Assembly: GCF_002795245.1 (NCBI RefSeq)
Contig: NZ_PGVG01000018.1
Location: forward strand, 81,902 to 145,901
Origin: Bradyrhizobium forestalis
GTDB lineage: Bacteria > Pseudomonadota > Alphaproteobacteria > Rhizobiales > Xanthobacteraceae
DNA length: 64,000 nucleotides
Direction: 5' to 3'
Shown: piece by piece, positions 45,973 through 53,705 of the stretch
Position numbering within the stretch: the first letter of the stretch is position 1
Layout of the letters: each line of letters starts with the position of its first letter
The notes under the pieces: model-generated
The model's input: the letters and a program-made list of their open reading frames with translations, nothing else
What the model was told of the DNA's origin: nothing
The model's database searches: none
Made by a program: the position numbers and the translations under genes

Positions 45973-46042
45973 TTCGAACCTCCAAATTGAATTGAAAATC
46001 TAACGCTATTGCCATGCTGGAAGCTTCTGGAGATGCAGCTGA

Positions 46043-46891
46043 CTAGTGATACCCTCCAGCGGTTGCCGGGGTGGTGTCGGGATTGTTGCCATTGATCTGG
46101 TTGTCCAGATACGACAGCACGCTACCGGTGGTCGCCGCCCCGAGATTGTTGACGATCATCGATCGCCCGATACGCACGCCGGCGACACCGCTGAGGGCAA
46201 GACCCGTGCTCAGGCTCTCCGAGATATTGCTGTTGTTGACCTGGACGTTGGACGATCCCTGCACGCTCAAGCCGACGAAGTTCTTGTGAATCGCCGTGTT
46301 GTTGATCAGCGACCGCGAACTGCCGCCGTTGGTGTTGATGCTGATTCCGGCGCCATCGGCCGCGGTGCCGTTATGCGAGATCACGCTGTCGCGGATCATG
46401 AGCATCGAGTTGAAGTTCGTGGGGTTGACGAAGACCCCGACGCCGCCCGCGCTGTTGAAATTCCTGATGAAGCAATGCTCGATGACCACCGAGGCGGCCT
46501 GAAGGATGTTGATGCCCTTGATGCCGGTTCCGGCTCCGTCAATGTCCAGACCGCGCAGCACGATGTGATCGGTCGCGGCTGCATTGACAATGACGCCGGT
46601 GGTCGACGCCGCGAGGATACCGCCGACAACCCCTTCACAATAGATCGAGATCGCCTTCGTAATGGTCACGACCCCGAAACCGCCGGAGTCGAGACAATTG
46701 ATCTCGCCGCCCGCCGCCGTCTTCGAGATCGCACCGGGAAAGGTCTTGCAGGGAGCGGTGCGGCTGCACGGGTTGGCGTCATCACCCACGCCGGACACCC
46801 ACGTTCGAGTGGCCTGGGCATGAGCCGGTTGCGATGCGATCACCGGTGCGAACAATCCTGCAAGCAGAGCCAAGAGTGCAATTCGACGCAT
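46043..46891 (-). CDS. Right-handed beta-helix repeat protein (paralogue 2), secreted
   Basis: 282 residues, the same length as paralogue 1 and, by eye, about 85 % identical after the signal peptide (roughly 40 differences over 255 residues). The signal MRRIALLALLAGLFAPVIAS also ends in PAHAQA. The start at ATG 46891 is fixed by GGGAGGAGG upstream. Substitutions are spread evenly rather than in one block, so the duplication is not very recent. It lacks recognisable enzymatic residues; adhesin, matrix or carbohydrate-binding function are all possible. Confidence 0.75.
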   Translation of the reverse strand: MRRIALLALLAGLFAPVIASQPAHAQATRTWVSGVGDDANPCSRTAPCKTFPGAISKTAAGGEINCLDSGGFGVVTITKAISIYCEGVVGGILAASTTGVIVNAAATDHIVLRGLDIDGAGTGIKGINILQAASVVIEHCFIRNFNSAGGVGVFVNPTNFNSMLMIRDSVISHNGTAADGAGISINTNGGSSRSLINNTAIHKNFVGLSVQGSSNVQVNNSNISESLSTGLALSGVAGVRIGRSMIVNNLGAATTGSVLSYLDNQINGNNPDTTPATAGGYH

Positions 46892-47386
46892 TTCTCCTCC
46901 TCCCGAGATTAAGCTGAGATTCCAGCTTGTTGCCGTGCACAAGTCTTCGCTGTCCTAGCCCGCGCGTCGCGCGGCCTACGGCATCACTCTTCAGATTTCG
47001 CAGAGACCTCCCCCGCCGCTTTGCGGCGCTCGCAATACGGCCTTCGTGTTCAAATGATTGGATACGCAACGCTATTGGGAAAAAACGGAAGCAGGTTTTG
47101 GCACACCGCATCGCGCAACTGTTGCGTGATGGAACGCAGGCTTTCTAGTGGTCGCGCAGGATCAGGCAAGGTTCAATCGAACGTACCTTTTTACGTGCGG
47201 AATTTTTGGCCAAGAGCTTGCCGCGCAAGGTCCCGAAGCTCGTCCAGGACGGCCTCGGCGACGACAGCCACGGACGCTGATCGGCCCAACGTCGTGCACC
47301 TCCCACGATGGTGACGTTACCGGCCGGCCGTGACAAAGAGATGATCGGCGGCGCGGTCTCGACTCGACACCACGAGACCCACATCG
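46892..47386. other. Intergenic region upstream of beta-helix paralogue 2
   Basis: 495 bases without a credible gene. A six-base-pair hairpin with TTT loop lies at 47014-47028 and a seven-base inverted repeat (GGTCTCG/CGAGACC) at 47355-47379, just beyond the stop of the metalloprotease. Neither has a run of T on the expected side. Promoter(s) for the beta-helix pair must be here but no good consensus was seen. Confidence 0.4.
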
Positions 47387-50300
47387 TCAGCCCAGCAGGA
47401 AACCGGAGCCGTGCAGGCTGTGGAGCACATCCATCAGCATGTCAGTCACAGCCGTGTCGTGACTCCCCGCCACTTGAGTCCAGTGCTCCGACGCGGTCTG
47501 CGGATCGGCCGGCGCGGGCATAGGGTCAGGGGGCTCGGACGGAGCAGTCAATGAGGTTGCGTTCTGGGTGAAGTTGAACGCGAAGCTGTCACCAAGCGGC
47601 GCAGCGCCGACGGTGCCGTCGCCATTGAGATCCTGCTGGAGCGTCGGCTCCAGCGCCTTCAGAGACGTATCGGACCCGAGCACTTCTGGAGCCGCGGCAA
47701 GGGTGGTCTGGAAGTTGCCGTTGGCGTCCGTGCTCCAGACCGAATAGTGGGCGTTCGCCGAATTCTTCCAGACCACGTCGTAGCCGCCGCCGGACACTTT
47801 CTCGGCGCCGATCACCGACCAGGTGCCGTAGTTGGCCGCGATCACCGAAGCGCCGCCAAATTTGAGAGTAGGTCCGACGCCGGTGGACACGTCGGCCAAG
47901 TAATAACTGCCACCGGACAGGACCGCTTTGGTCGATCCGAACGCCTCAATCGTGACGCCGCTAATCGGCGCGCCGATCGTGCCGTCGCCGTTGAGGTCCT
48001 GTTGGAGCGTCGGCTCCAGCGCTTGCAGCGATGCATCGGTCCCGAGCACTTCGGGGGCAGCGGCGAGCGTGGTCAGGAAATTGCCGGTGGCGTCGGTGCT
48101 CCAGACGGAATAATGGGCGTTCGCCGAATTCTTCCAGACCACGTCGTAGCCGCCGCCACTCACCTGCTCGGCAGCAATCACGGACCATGTGCCGAAATTC
48201 GCCGCGACGACCGTAGCTCCCCCATATTTCAGCGTGGGCCCGGCGCCGGTCGAGATGTCGGCCAAGTAATAGTTGCCGCCCGACAGGACCGTTTTGGTTG
48301 ATCCAAATGCCTCGACCGTGACGCCGCTGACGACCGGGACGCCGGTCGTGCCGTCGCCGTTGAGATCCTGGTGCAACGTCGGCTCCAGCGATTGCAGGGA
48401 CGCATCGCTCCCGAGCACCTCAGGAGCTGCGGCGAGCGTGGTCAGGAAGTTACCGGTGCTGTCCGTGCTCCAGACGGAATAATGGGCGTTCGCCGAATTC
48501 TTCCAGACGACGTCGTAGCCGCCACCGCTCACCTGCTCGGCGGCAATGACGGACCATGTGCCGAAATTCGCCGCGATGACCGCAGCCCCGCCATATTTCA
48601 GGGTCGGTCCGCTGCCAGTCGATATGTCGGCCAGGTAATAGTTGCCACCTGACAGAACCGTTTTGGTCGATCCGAACGCCTCGATCGTGACGCCGCTGAC
48701 GACGGGGGCGATGGGGATCCCGGTCGTGCCGTCGCCGTTGAGATCCTGCTGCAGCGTTGGCTCCAGTGCTTGCAGGGACGCATCGGTCCCCAGCACTTCC
48801 GGGGCCGCGGCGAGCGTCGTCAGGAAGTTGCCGGTGCTGTCCGTGCTCCAGACGGAATAGTGTGCGTTCGCCGAATTCTTCCAGACCACGTCATAGCCAC
48901 CGCCCGTCACCTGCTCGGCGGCAATGACAGACCACGTGCCGAAATTCGCCGCGATCACCGCAGCCCCGGCATATTTCAGGATGGGACCGGTGCCGGTCGA
49001 GATGTTGGCAAGGTAATAGCTGCCGCCTGACAGAACCGTTTTGGTCGATCCGAACGCCTCGATCGTGACGCCGCTGACGACGGGGACCCCGATCGTGCCG
49101 TCGGCGTTGAGATCCTGTTGCAGCGTCGGCTCAAGCGCCTGAAGAGACGCGTCGGTGCCCAGCACTTCCGGGGCCGCGGCGAGGGTCGTCAGGAAGTTGC
49201 CGTTGCTGTCCGTGCTCCAGACTGAATAATGGGCGTTCGCCGAATTCTTCCAGACCACATCGTAGCCACCTCCCGACACTTGCTCGGCGGCAATGACCGA
49301 CCAAGTACCGTAGTCGGCCACGTTTACCACGGAGCCTGCAAATTTCAGGACAGGCCCGCTGCCAGTCGAGATGCTGTTCAGGTAATAGTTGCCGTTCGTC
49401 AGAACCACGCTGGTCGATCCGAACGCCTCGATCACGCTCGGCACGAGACTGGCGCTGGCGACCGTCGAGCCACCAAACTGAAAATATTCGACGCCGGTGA
49501 CGGTGTCGGTGCCGTCAGGCGAGCCGCTGCGCAGGTCGGTCAGCGTGAATGTCTGTGTCGTCGCGTTGTAGGAAACCGTGTAGTTGGCCCGGCTGCCCGA
49601 ATATACTGCGGTGTCCGTGCCTGAGCCGCCATTGATGGTGTCGTTGCCGGCACCGCCGGTGATCGTGTCGTTGCCGCCGGCGCCGTTCAGCGTGTTGGCG
49701 ATGGCGTTGCCGATGATCGTGTCGTTGCCGGACCCGCCGGTGGCGTTGTCGATGTAGGAGCGCGCGTCGCCATTGTAGAGATAGGCGTTGTAGACGTTGC
49801 CCGATGCGTAGTGCCCGTCACCGAGATAGGCCAGCTGCACGGAGGAGAACACCGACGAGGCACCGGGATTGAGGTTGATGCTCAGGTTCGTCGTGTAGTT
49901 CGACAGATCGTAGGTATCGACGCCGCCGCCGTCCCAGACGGTCTCGTAGATGCGGTTGGCCGAGCCGCCGACGCCGCCGCCGGGTGCGAGCTGCCCGACG
50001 CCGTTGATGAACTCCTGCCCCGTGGTCGGATTCCAGGTGTAGACGGTGTTGCTGCCCTGGGTCGTGTAGTCCGCGCCGTACATCGTCTGGAGCGCAAGGA
50101 TATCGTTGGCCATGTAGGTCTGCGAGTATCCGTACGCTTCGTTGGTGTAGCCGCTCGTGGTCGAACCGCCGACATAGCTGCGATAGCTCATGACGGTGTA
50201 TTCGCTGTCGTCATGCGCGCTCGGCACGGCGACGTTGGCGGGGCCGCCGGTCTCCTGGCTGTGCTTGAGGCCGAGGGCGTGGCCGAGCTCGTGCAGCGCG

Positions 50301-50710
50301 GTGGTGAAGTAATAATTGCCGAGCTTGGCCAGCGAGAAATTGTACTGAGTGCCGAACCAGATATCGCCGCCGGACGCATAGTTGCCGGGATAGTAGGCGT
50401 AGGCGGTCGGATTGGCGGCAGGCGACTGCGCGATCATGATGTCGGCGCCGTTCGTGCCCGCAAATTGGATGTTGGCGTTGGTATAGCCGAGGATCAATCC
50501 GATCGCGTAGTTGATCGCCGCCTGGATCTGGGTCGGCGCCGAGGCGAAGCCTGATGTCGTCGGCTCGCTGTCGCCGCCGCTGTAGGGATTGGCGTAGTCG
50601 CTCGGTGCGTCGGGAAAACTGTAGGTGATCGCGCCGGACCATTTATAGCCCGACAGCAGGCCGTCGATCTCGGCGTTGTTGGTGGCACTGACATTAACAG
50701 CGGTAGCCAA
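47387..50710 (-). CDS. Serralysin-like M10 metalloprotease with RTX motifs and five W-rich repeats
   Basis: 1107 residues from a TTG start with GGAGAG upstream. The zinc site is HELGHALGLKH (140-150) and the Met-turn is Met174 in YTVMSYRSY, so the catalytic domain of the serralysin/matrixin clan is intact. RTX nonapeptides GGSGNDTI, GGNDTITGGAGNDTINGG lie about 325-365. Residues 427-1037 are five near-identical units of about 122 residues of the tryptophan-rich C-terminal type, each ending in a DLNGDGT calcium-loop-like motif. No Sec signal is present; the RTX motifs suggest type I export, but no exporter is in the window. Confidence 0.85.
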   Translation of the reverse strand: MATAVNVSATNNAEIDGLLSGYKWSGAITYSFPDAPSDYANPYSGGDSEPTTSGFASAPTQIQAAINYAIGLILGYTNANIQFAGTNGADIMIAQSPAANPTAYAYYPGNYASGGDIWFGTQYNFSLAKLGNYYFTTALHELGHALGLKHSQETGGPANVAVPSAHDDSEYTVMSYRSYVGGSTTSGYTNEAYGYSQTYMANDILALQTMYGADYTTQGSNTVYTWNPTTGQEFINGVGQLAPGGGVGGSANRIYETVWDGGGVDTYDLSNYTTNLSINLNPGASSVFSSVQLAYLGDGHYASGNVYNAYLYNGDARSYIDNATGGSGNDTIIGNAIANTLNGAGGNDTITGGAGNDTINGGSGTDTAVYSGSRANYTVSYNATTQTFTLTDLRSGSPDGTDTVTGVEYFQFGGSTVASASLVPSVIEAFGSTSVVLTNGNYYLNSISTGSGPVLKFAGSVVNVADYGTWSVIAAEQVSGGGYDVVWKNSANAHYSVWSTDSNGNFLTTLAAAPEVLGTDASLQALEPTLQQDLNADGTIGVPVVSGVTIEAFGSTKTVLSGGSYYLANISTGTGPILKYAGAAVIAANFGTWSVIAAEQVTGGGYDVVWKNSANAHYSVWSTDSTGNFLTTLAAAPEVLGTDASLQALEPTLQQDLNGDGTTGIPIAPVVSGVTIEAFGSTKTVLSGGNYYLADISTGSGPTLKYGGAAVIAANFGTWSVIAAEQVSGGGYDVVWKNSANAHYSVWSTDSTGNFLTTLAAAPEVLGSDASLQSLEPTLHQDLNGDGTTGVPVVSGVTVEAFGSTKTVLSGGNYYLADISTGAGPTLKYGGATVVAANFGTWSVIAAEQVSGGGYDVVWKNSANAHYSVWSTDATGNFLTTLAAAPEVLGTDASLQALEPTLQQDLNGDGTIGAPISGVTIEAFGSTKAVLSGGSYYLADVSTGVGPTLKFGGASVIAANYGTWSVIGAEKVSGGGYDVVWKNSANAHYSVWSTDANGNFQTTLAAAPEVLGSDTSLKALEPTLQQDLNGDGTVGAAPLGDSFAFNFTQNATSLTAPSEPPDPMPAPADPQTASEHWTQVAGSHDTAVTDMLMDVLHSLHGSGFLLG
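47600..49432 (-). repeat. Five tandem ~369-bp coding repeats within the metalloprotease
   Basis: Units cover residues 427-549, 550-675, 676-798, 799-920 and 921-1037 (123, 126, 123, 122 and about 117 residues). Each begins I/VEAFGSTK-VLSGG and runs through YGGYDVVWKNSANAHYSVWS-like segments to DLNGDGT. Units 2-5 are more alike than unit 1. The second unit has three extra residues (IAP) in its linker. DNA identity is high enough for unequal crossover. Confidence 0.85.
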
Positions 50711-50775
50711 TTGACTCTCCAGAGCGACACGTCGCGCGCGATTCGGGGCGAAGGCACATGATTCTAGCTTGAGAG

Positions 50776-50792
50776 TTAAACGTTTGGTTTAA
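50776..50792. promoter_or_regulatory. Inverted repeat upstream of the metalloprotease
   Basis: TTAAAC-GTTTG-GTTTAA lies about 66 bases upstream of the metalloprotease start in an AT-rich patch of the 197-base divergent spacer. It could be a regulator site or part of a promoter; a minus-strand TAGAAT is nearby. Confidence is low because AT-rich palindromes arise by chance. Confidence 0.25.
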
Positions 50793-50907
50793 ATTGAGCA
50801 GCGGAGCCCCACCTTGTTCCATAAGGCCTTGTTAGCCATCAAATCCCGTAGTCATACGGTTCACACACAAGGTTGGTTCCCGCGGGTCTCGTAATTTGCA
50901 GGGTTTC

Positions 50908-51222
50908 ATGAAACGACGCTCACTCTCGGCCGGCCTGGTTGGCGTCCTGATGGCGCTCGGCGGGCTGGATCATCAACCCTTCGGAGGACTGCCTGTCATG
51001 GCGGAGAAGGCCAAGGCGGATGAGAGCGGCAAGGAGAGCGGCGAGGCAGGACGCACGCCCTCCATGCCAATGGCCCGCGATCCTGCCGTTGCGGTGGCGG
51101 AGGAATACGAAGCCGCCCGCCGGAAGGGAACGCGGGAGGCCTTTGAGCTCTTCATTGCGCGCCACGGCGATGACCCCCTTGCTGAGCAGGCCCGCGCGGA
51201 ATTGAAGCGCCTGTCGCGCTGA
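50908..51222 (+). CDS. Small secreted or periplasmic protein of unknown function
   Basis: 104 residues. An N-terminal hydrophobic stretch after two arginines (MKRRSLSAGLVGVLMALGG) may be a signal peptide. A Lys/Glu/Asp-rich linker follows, and then an amphipathic C-terminal helix about 55-100 (AVAEEYEAARRKGTREAFELF). The C-terminal half has the look of a short TPR-type helix pair. ATG 50908 is preferred over TTG 50896. No family is recognised. Confidence 0.55.
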   Translation: MKRRSLSAGLVGVLMALGGLDHQPFGGLPVMAEKAKADESGKESGEAGRTPSMPMARDPAVAVAEEYEAARRKGTREAFELFIARHGDDPLAEQARAELKRLSR

Positions 51223-51341
51223 CCTCTCGGAACACTGCGTCAGGCATGGCATTTCGGCAGGCGGCCTCGGCGCCGGGCCGGCTTGTCGCATGATCTTTCG
51301 GCACTATGGTAGGCCCGCAATCTGCCCCGGAGCCCTTCAAG

Positions 51342-52535
51342 ATGCCCTTTCCGCATGCCTCGGAAGCCCTGTCGCGCTTCACCGTGCTCGATCTGACCCG
51401 TGTCCGCTCCGGGCCGACCTGCGTGCGGCAGCTCGCGGACTGGGGCGCCAGCGTCGTCAAGATCGACGCGCTGACCGAGGATGCCGGCGGCGAGCAGCCA
51501 GGTGGGCCGCGGCGCGGTTCCGACTTCCAGAATTTGCACCGCAACAAGCGGGCGATGACGCTGAACCTGAAGGACGAGCGCGGGCTCGCCGTGTTCAAGC
51601 GCCTCGCTGCCAGGGCCGACGTCGTGGTCGAGAATTTCCGGCCCGACGTGAAGAAGAAGCTCGGCATCGACTATGACAGCCTCGCCGCGATCAACCCGCG
51701 CATCGTCTATGGCAGCATCTCCGGCTTCGGCCAGGACGGCCCCTATCACAAGCGGCCGGGCTTCGATCAGATCGCGCAAGGCATGGGCGGGCTGATGTCG
51801 ATCACCGGGGCGCCGGGCGAAGGACCGATGCGGGTCGGCATTCCCGTCGCCGACCTCACGGCGGGCCTGTTCTGCGCCATGGGCATCCTCACCGCGCTGC
51901 TCGAGCGCGAGGTCTCGGGCAAGGGCCAGTGGGTGCAGACCTCGCTGCTGCAGGCCCAGATCTTCATGCTCGACTTCCAGGCCGCGCGCTGGCTGATGGA
52001 GAAGGAGGTCGCGAGGCAAGCCGGCAACAACCATCCGACCAGCATTCCGACCGGCGTGTTCAAGACCTCGGACGGCTACATCAACATTGCCACCACGGGC
52101 GGACGGATCTGGGAGCGCTGCGCCCAGGCGATCGGCGCGCCCGAGCTCTATGCCCATCCCGACTATGCGACTGCCCCTGCCCGCTCCAAGAACCGGGATG
52201 CGCTCAACGCCGAGATCGAGAAGCGCACCGTGACGAAGTCGACCGAGACCTGGGTCCGCGAGCTCAACGAGGCCGGCGTGCCCTGCGGTCCGATCTATGC
52301 CATCGACCAAATGTTCGAGGACGCGCAGGTCAAGCATCTCGGCATTGCGCAGGACGTGCCGAACGACGAGGGCCGCCACATCCGCCTGGTCGGCCAACCC
52401 GTGACGCTGTCGCGCACGCCGAGCAGGATGGTGGCACGGCCGCCGGAATTCGGCGAGCAGACCGACGAGGTGCTGAAGGAGTTCGGCCTCAGTGCGGACG
52501 AGATCGCGAGGCTGCGGGACGCCAAGGTGGTGTGA
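51342..52535 (+). CDS. Class III (CaiB/BaiF) CoA-transferase
   Basis: 397 residues. The catalytic aspartate that forms the acyl-anhydride intermediate is Asp171 in GIPVADLTAGL, at nearly the same position as Asp169 of formyl-CoA:oxalate CoA-transferase. NRLHRNK-like QNLHRNKRAMTLNLK and SGFGQDGPY are also family hallmarks. The acyl donor and acceptor cannot be read from sequence; oxalate, carnitine, crotonobetaine or aromatic substrates all occur. The ATG at 51342 was preferred over 51306 because GGAG lies upstream. A strong terminator follows at 52563. Confidence 0.85.
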   Translation: MPFPHASEALSRFTVLDLTRVRSGPTCVRQLADWGASVVKIDALTEDAGGEQPGGPRRGSDFQNLHRNKRAMTLNLKDERGLAVFKRLAARADVVVENFRPDVKKKLGIDYDSLAAINPRIVYGSISGFGQDGPYHKRPGFDQIAQGMGGLMSITGAPGEGPMRVGIPVADLTAGLFCAMGILTALLEREVSGKGQWVQTSLLQAQIFMLDFQAARWLMEKEVARQAGNNHPTSIPTGVFKTSDGYINIATTGGRIWERCAQAIGAPELYAHPDYATAPARSKNRDALNAEIEKRTVTKSTETWVRELNEAGVPCGPIYAIDQMFEDAQVKHLGIAQDVPNDEGRHIRLVGQPVTLSRTPSRMVARPPEFGEQTDEVLKEFGLSADEIARLRDAKVV

Positions 52536-52562
52536 GCCTCACACGCACCGTCCGCAACGGAC

Positions 52563-52593
52563 AAAGCCCGGCGCGAGCCGGGCTTTGCTTTTT
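52563..52593 (+). terminator. Rho-independent terminator of the CoA-transferase gene
   Basis: AAAGCCCGG (52563-52571) pairs with CCGGGCTTT (52578-52586) over a six-base loop, and a TTTTT run (52589-52593) follows. It starts 28 bases after the CoA-transferase stop. It also lies just beyond the convergent porin gene and its repeats and may help insulate both. Confidence 0.85.
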
Positions 52594-52611
52594 GTTGACG
52601 CCTTCTTGATC

Positions 52612-52671
52612 TCAGTACTTCGCTTAGTACTTGGCTTAGTACTTGGCTTAGTACTTGGCTTAGTACTTGGC
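52612..52671 (-). repeat. Five 12-bp tandem repeats re-encoding AKY-stop at the porin 3' end
   Basis: On the minus strand the unit GCCAAGTACTAA occurs four times in a row from 52671, and a fifth, diverged unit GCGAAGTACTGA follows down to 52612. The first copy supplies the final Ala-Lys-Tyr and TAA stop of the porin-like gene. All later copies remain in the same phase and also encode Ala-Lys-Tyr and a stop. Confidence 0.95.
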
Positions 52672-53538
52672 GACCACCGGGCCACCGAACTGATAGTTGA
52701 TGCCGGCGCGCAGGATGTGGTCGGTGAAGCGCGACGAGACGTTGGCGCTGATCGGCAAAGCGGGCACCAGCGTGAACGGGCCGGACGAGAAGCGGCCGAG
52801 ATCCATGTAAAGGTACTCGAGCTTGCCGCTCCAGTTCTGGGTGATCTTGCCCTCGACGCCCACACCGGCGGTCCAGCCGACACGCGTGGTGGAGGTCGAT
52901 GCGACCGACGAAATCGGGCCGAAGGGCGCGACAAGGCTGAAACTGGACATCGTTCCCGTGGTCTTGATCTCACCGAAGGCGACACCGCCGGTACCGTAGA
53001 ACAGCACCTTCGGGGTCGCCAGGATGCCGACGCGACCGCGAACGGTACCGAACCACTGCAGGCTCTGGTCGACCGTCAAAGTCGTGCCGGCGAGACCGCC
53101 GGGCGGAAGGAATGTGAAGCCGGGAAGACAGGGTCCGCCGACTGGCGCGGCGGCCGAGCCCACGCAGCTATAACCGGCGCGACCCTTCTCACCCGACCAT
53201 TGCACGTCGCCCTCGACGCCGAACACCCAGTTGGTGCTCTGCCAGTTGTAGCCGGCCTGACCGCCCGCGATGCCGCCGTTCATGTCGAACGCCGCGCTGG
53301 TGATGGAGCCCGCCGGAGGTGCGATCGGCGCGCCGGTTGTCGGGGTGAAATAGGAGACGTCGGTGCGCGAACGCCCCCAGCTATAGCCGCCATTGGCGCC
53401 AACGTAGAAACCGGTCCAGCTCCAGACCGGATCGACGATCGGCGCCTTCACATAAGGCTTTGCCGCGAGATCGGCAGCCAGCGCGCCCGTCGCAAACAGC
53501 GACATCGCCGCCGCCATTCCAATCACTATCCGCTTCAT
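52660..53538 (-). CDS. Omp25/Omp31-like outer-membrane beta-barrel protein
   Basis: 292 residues. A signal peptide (about 1-22, ATGALAA) is followed by VWSWTGFYVGANGGYSWG (38-55), the standard beginning of alphaproteobacterial Omp25/Omp31-family barrels. Alternating beta-strands and a C-terminal aromatic (FGGPVVAKY) complete an eight-stranded barrel. Such proteins are abundant surface proteins and membrane anchors, not typical open porins. ATG 53538 was chosen because GAGGGGG lies upstream and the leader begins there. The gene ends in the 12-bp tandem stop array. Confidence 0.85.
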   Translation of the reverse strand: MKRIVIGMAAAMSLFATGALAADLAAKPYVKAPIVDPVWSWTGFYVGANGGYSWGRSRTDVSYFTPTTGAPIAPPAGSITSAAFDMNGGIAGGQAGYNWQSTNWVFGVEGDVQWSGEKGRAGYSCVGSAAAPVGGPCLPGFTFLPPGGLAGTTLTVDQSLQWFGTVRGRVGILATPKVLFYGTGGVAFGEIKTTGTMSSFSLVAPFGPISSVASTSTTRVGWTAGVGVEGKITQNWSGKLEYLYMDLGRFSSGPFTLVPALPISANVSSRFTDHILRAGINYQFGGPVVAKY

Positions 53539-53705
53539 GGAGAATTCCCCCTCGCACGATTTCGTGATGAAAATATACGCCAGGGGACGGCCAAGGGCTG
53601 TGCCACAAAGGCAACATCCAGAAACAATCGAGCTGGAGTGGTATCCGGACCAGAACACTACCAGATCGCTATCTGCTTGATATCAAAAGATGTTGCTCTA
53701 GCGTC

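Noticed and set aside
47355..47379. Inverted repeat beyond the metalloprotease stop as a terminator
   Set aside because: GGTCTCG/CGAGACC has an 11-base loop, and no T-run follows on the minus strand.
47600..49432. Tandem repeats considered as a CRISPR array
   Set aside because: The units are about 369 bp, in frame and protein coding, with no spacers. The 12-bp array at 52612-52671 likewise has no spacers.
47387..50710. Sec signal peptide on the metalloprotease
   Set aside because: The N-terminus (MATAVNVSATNNAEIDGLLS) is polar and lacks a hydrophobic core, so Sec export is not supported.
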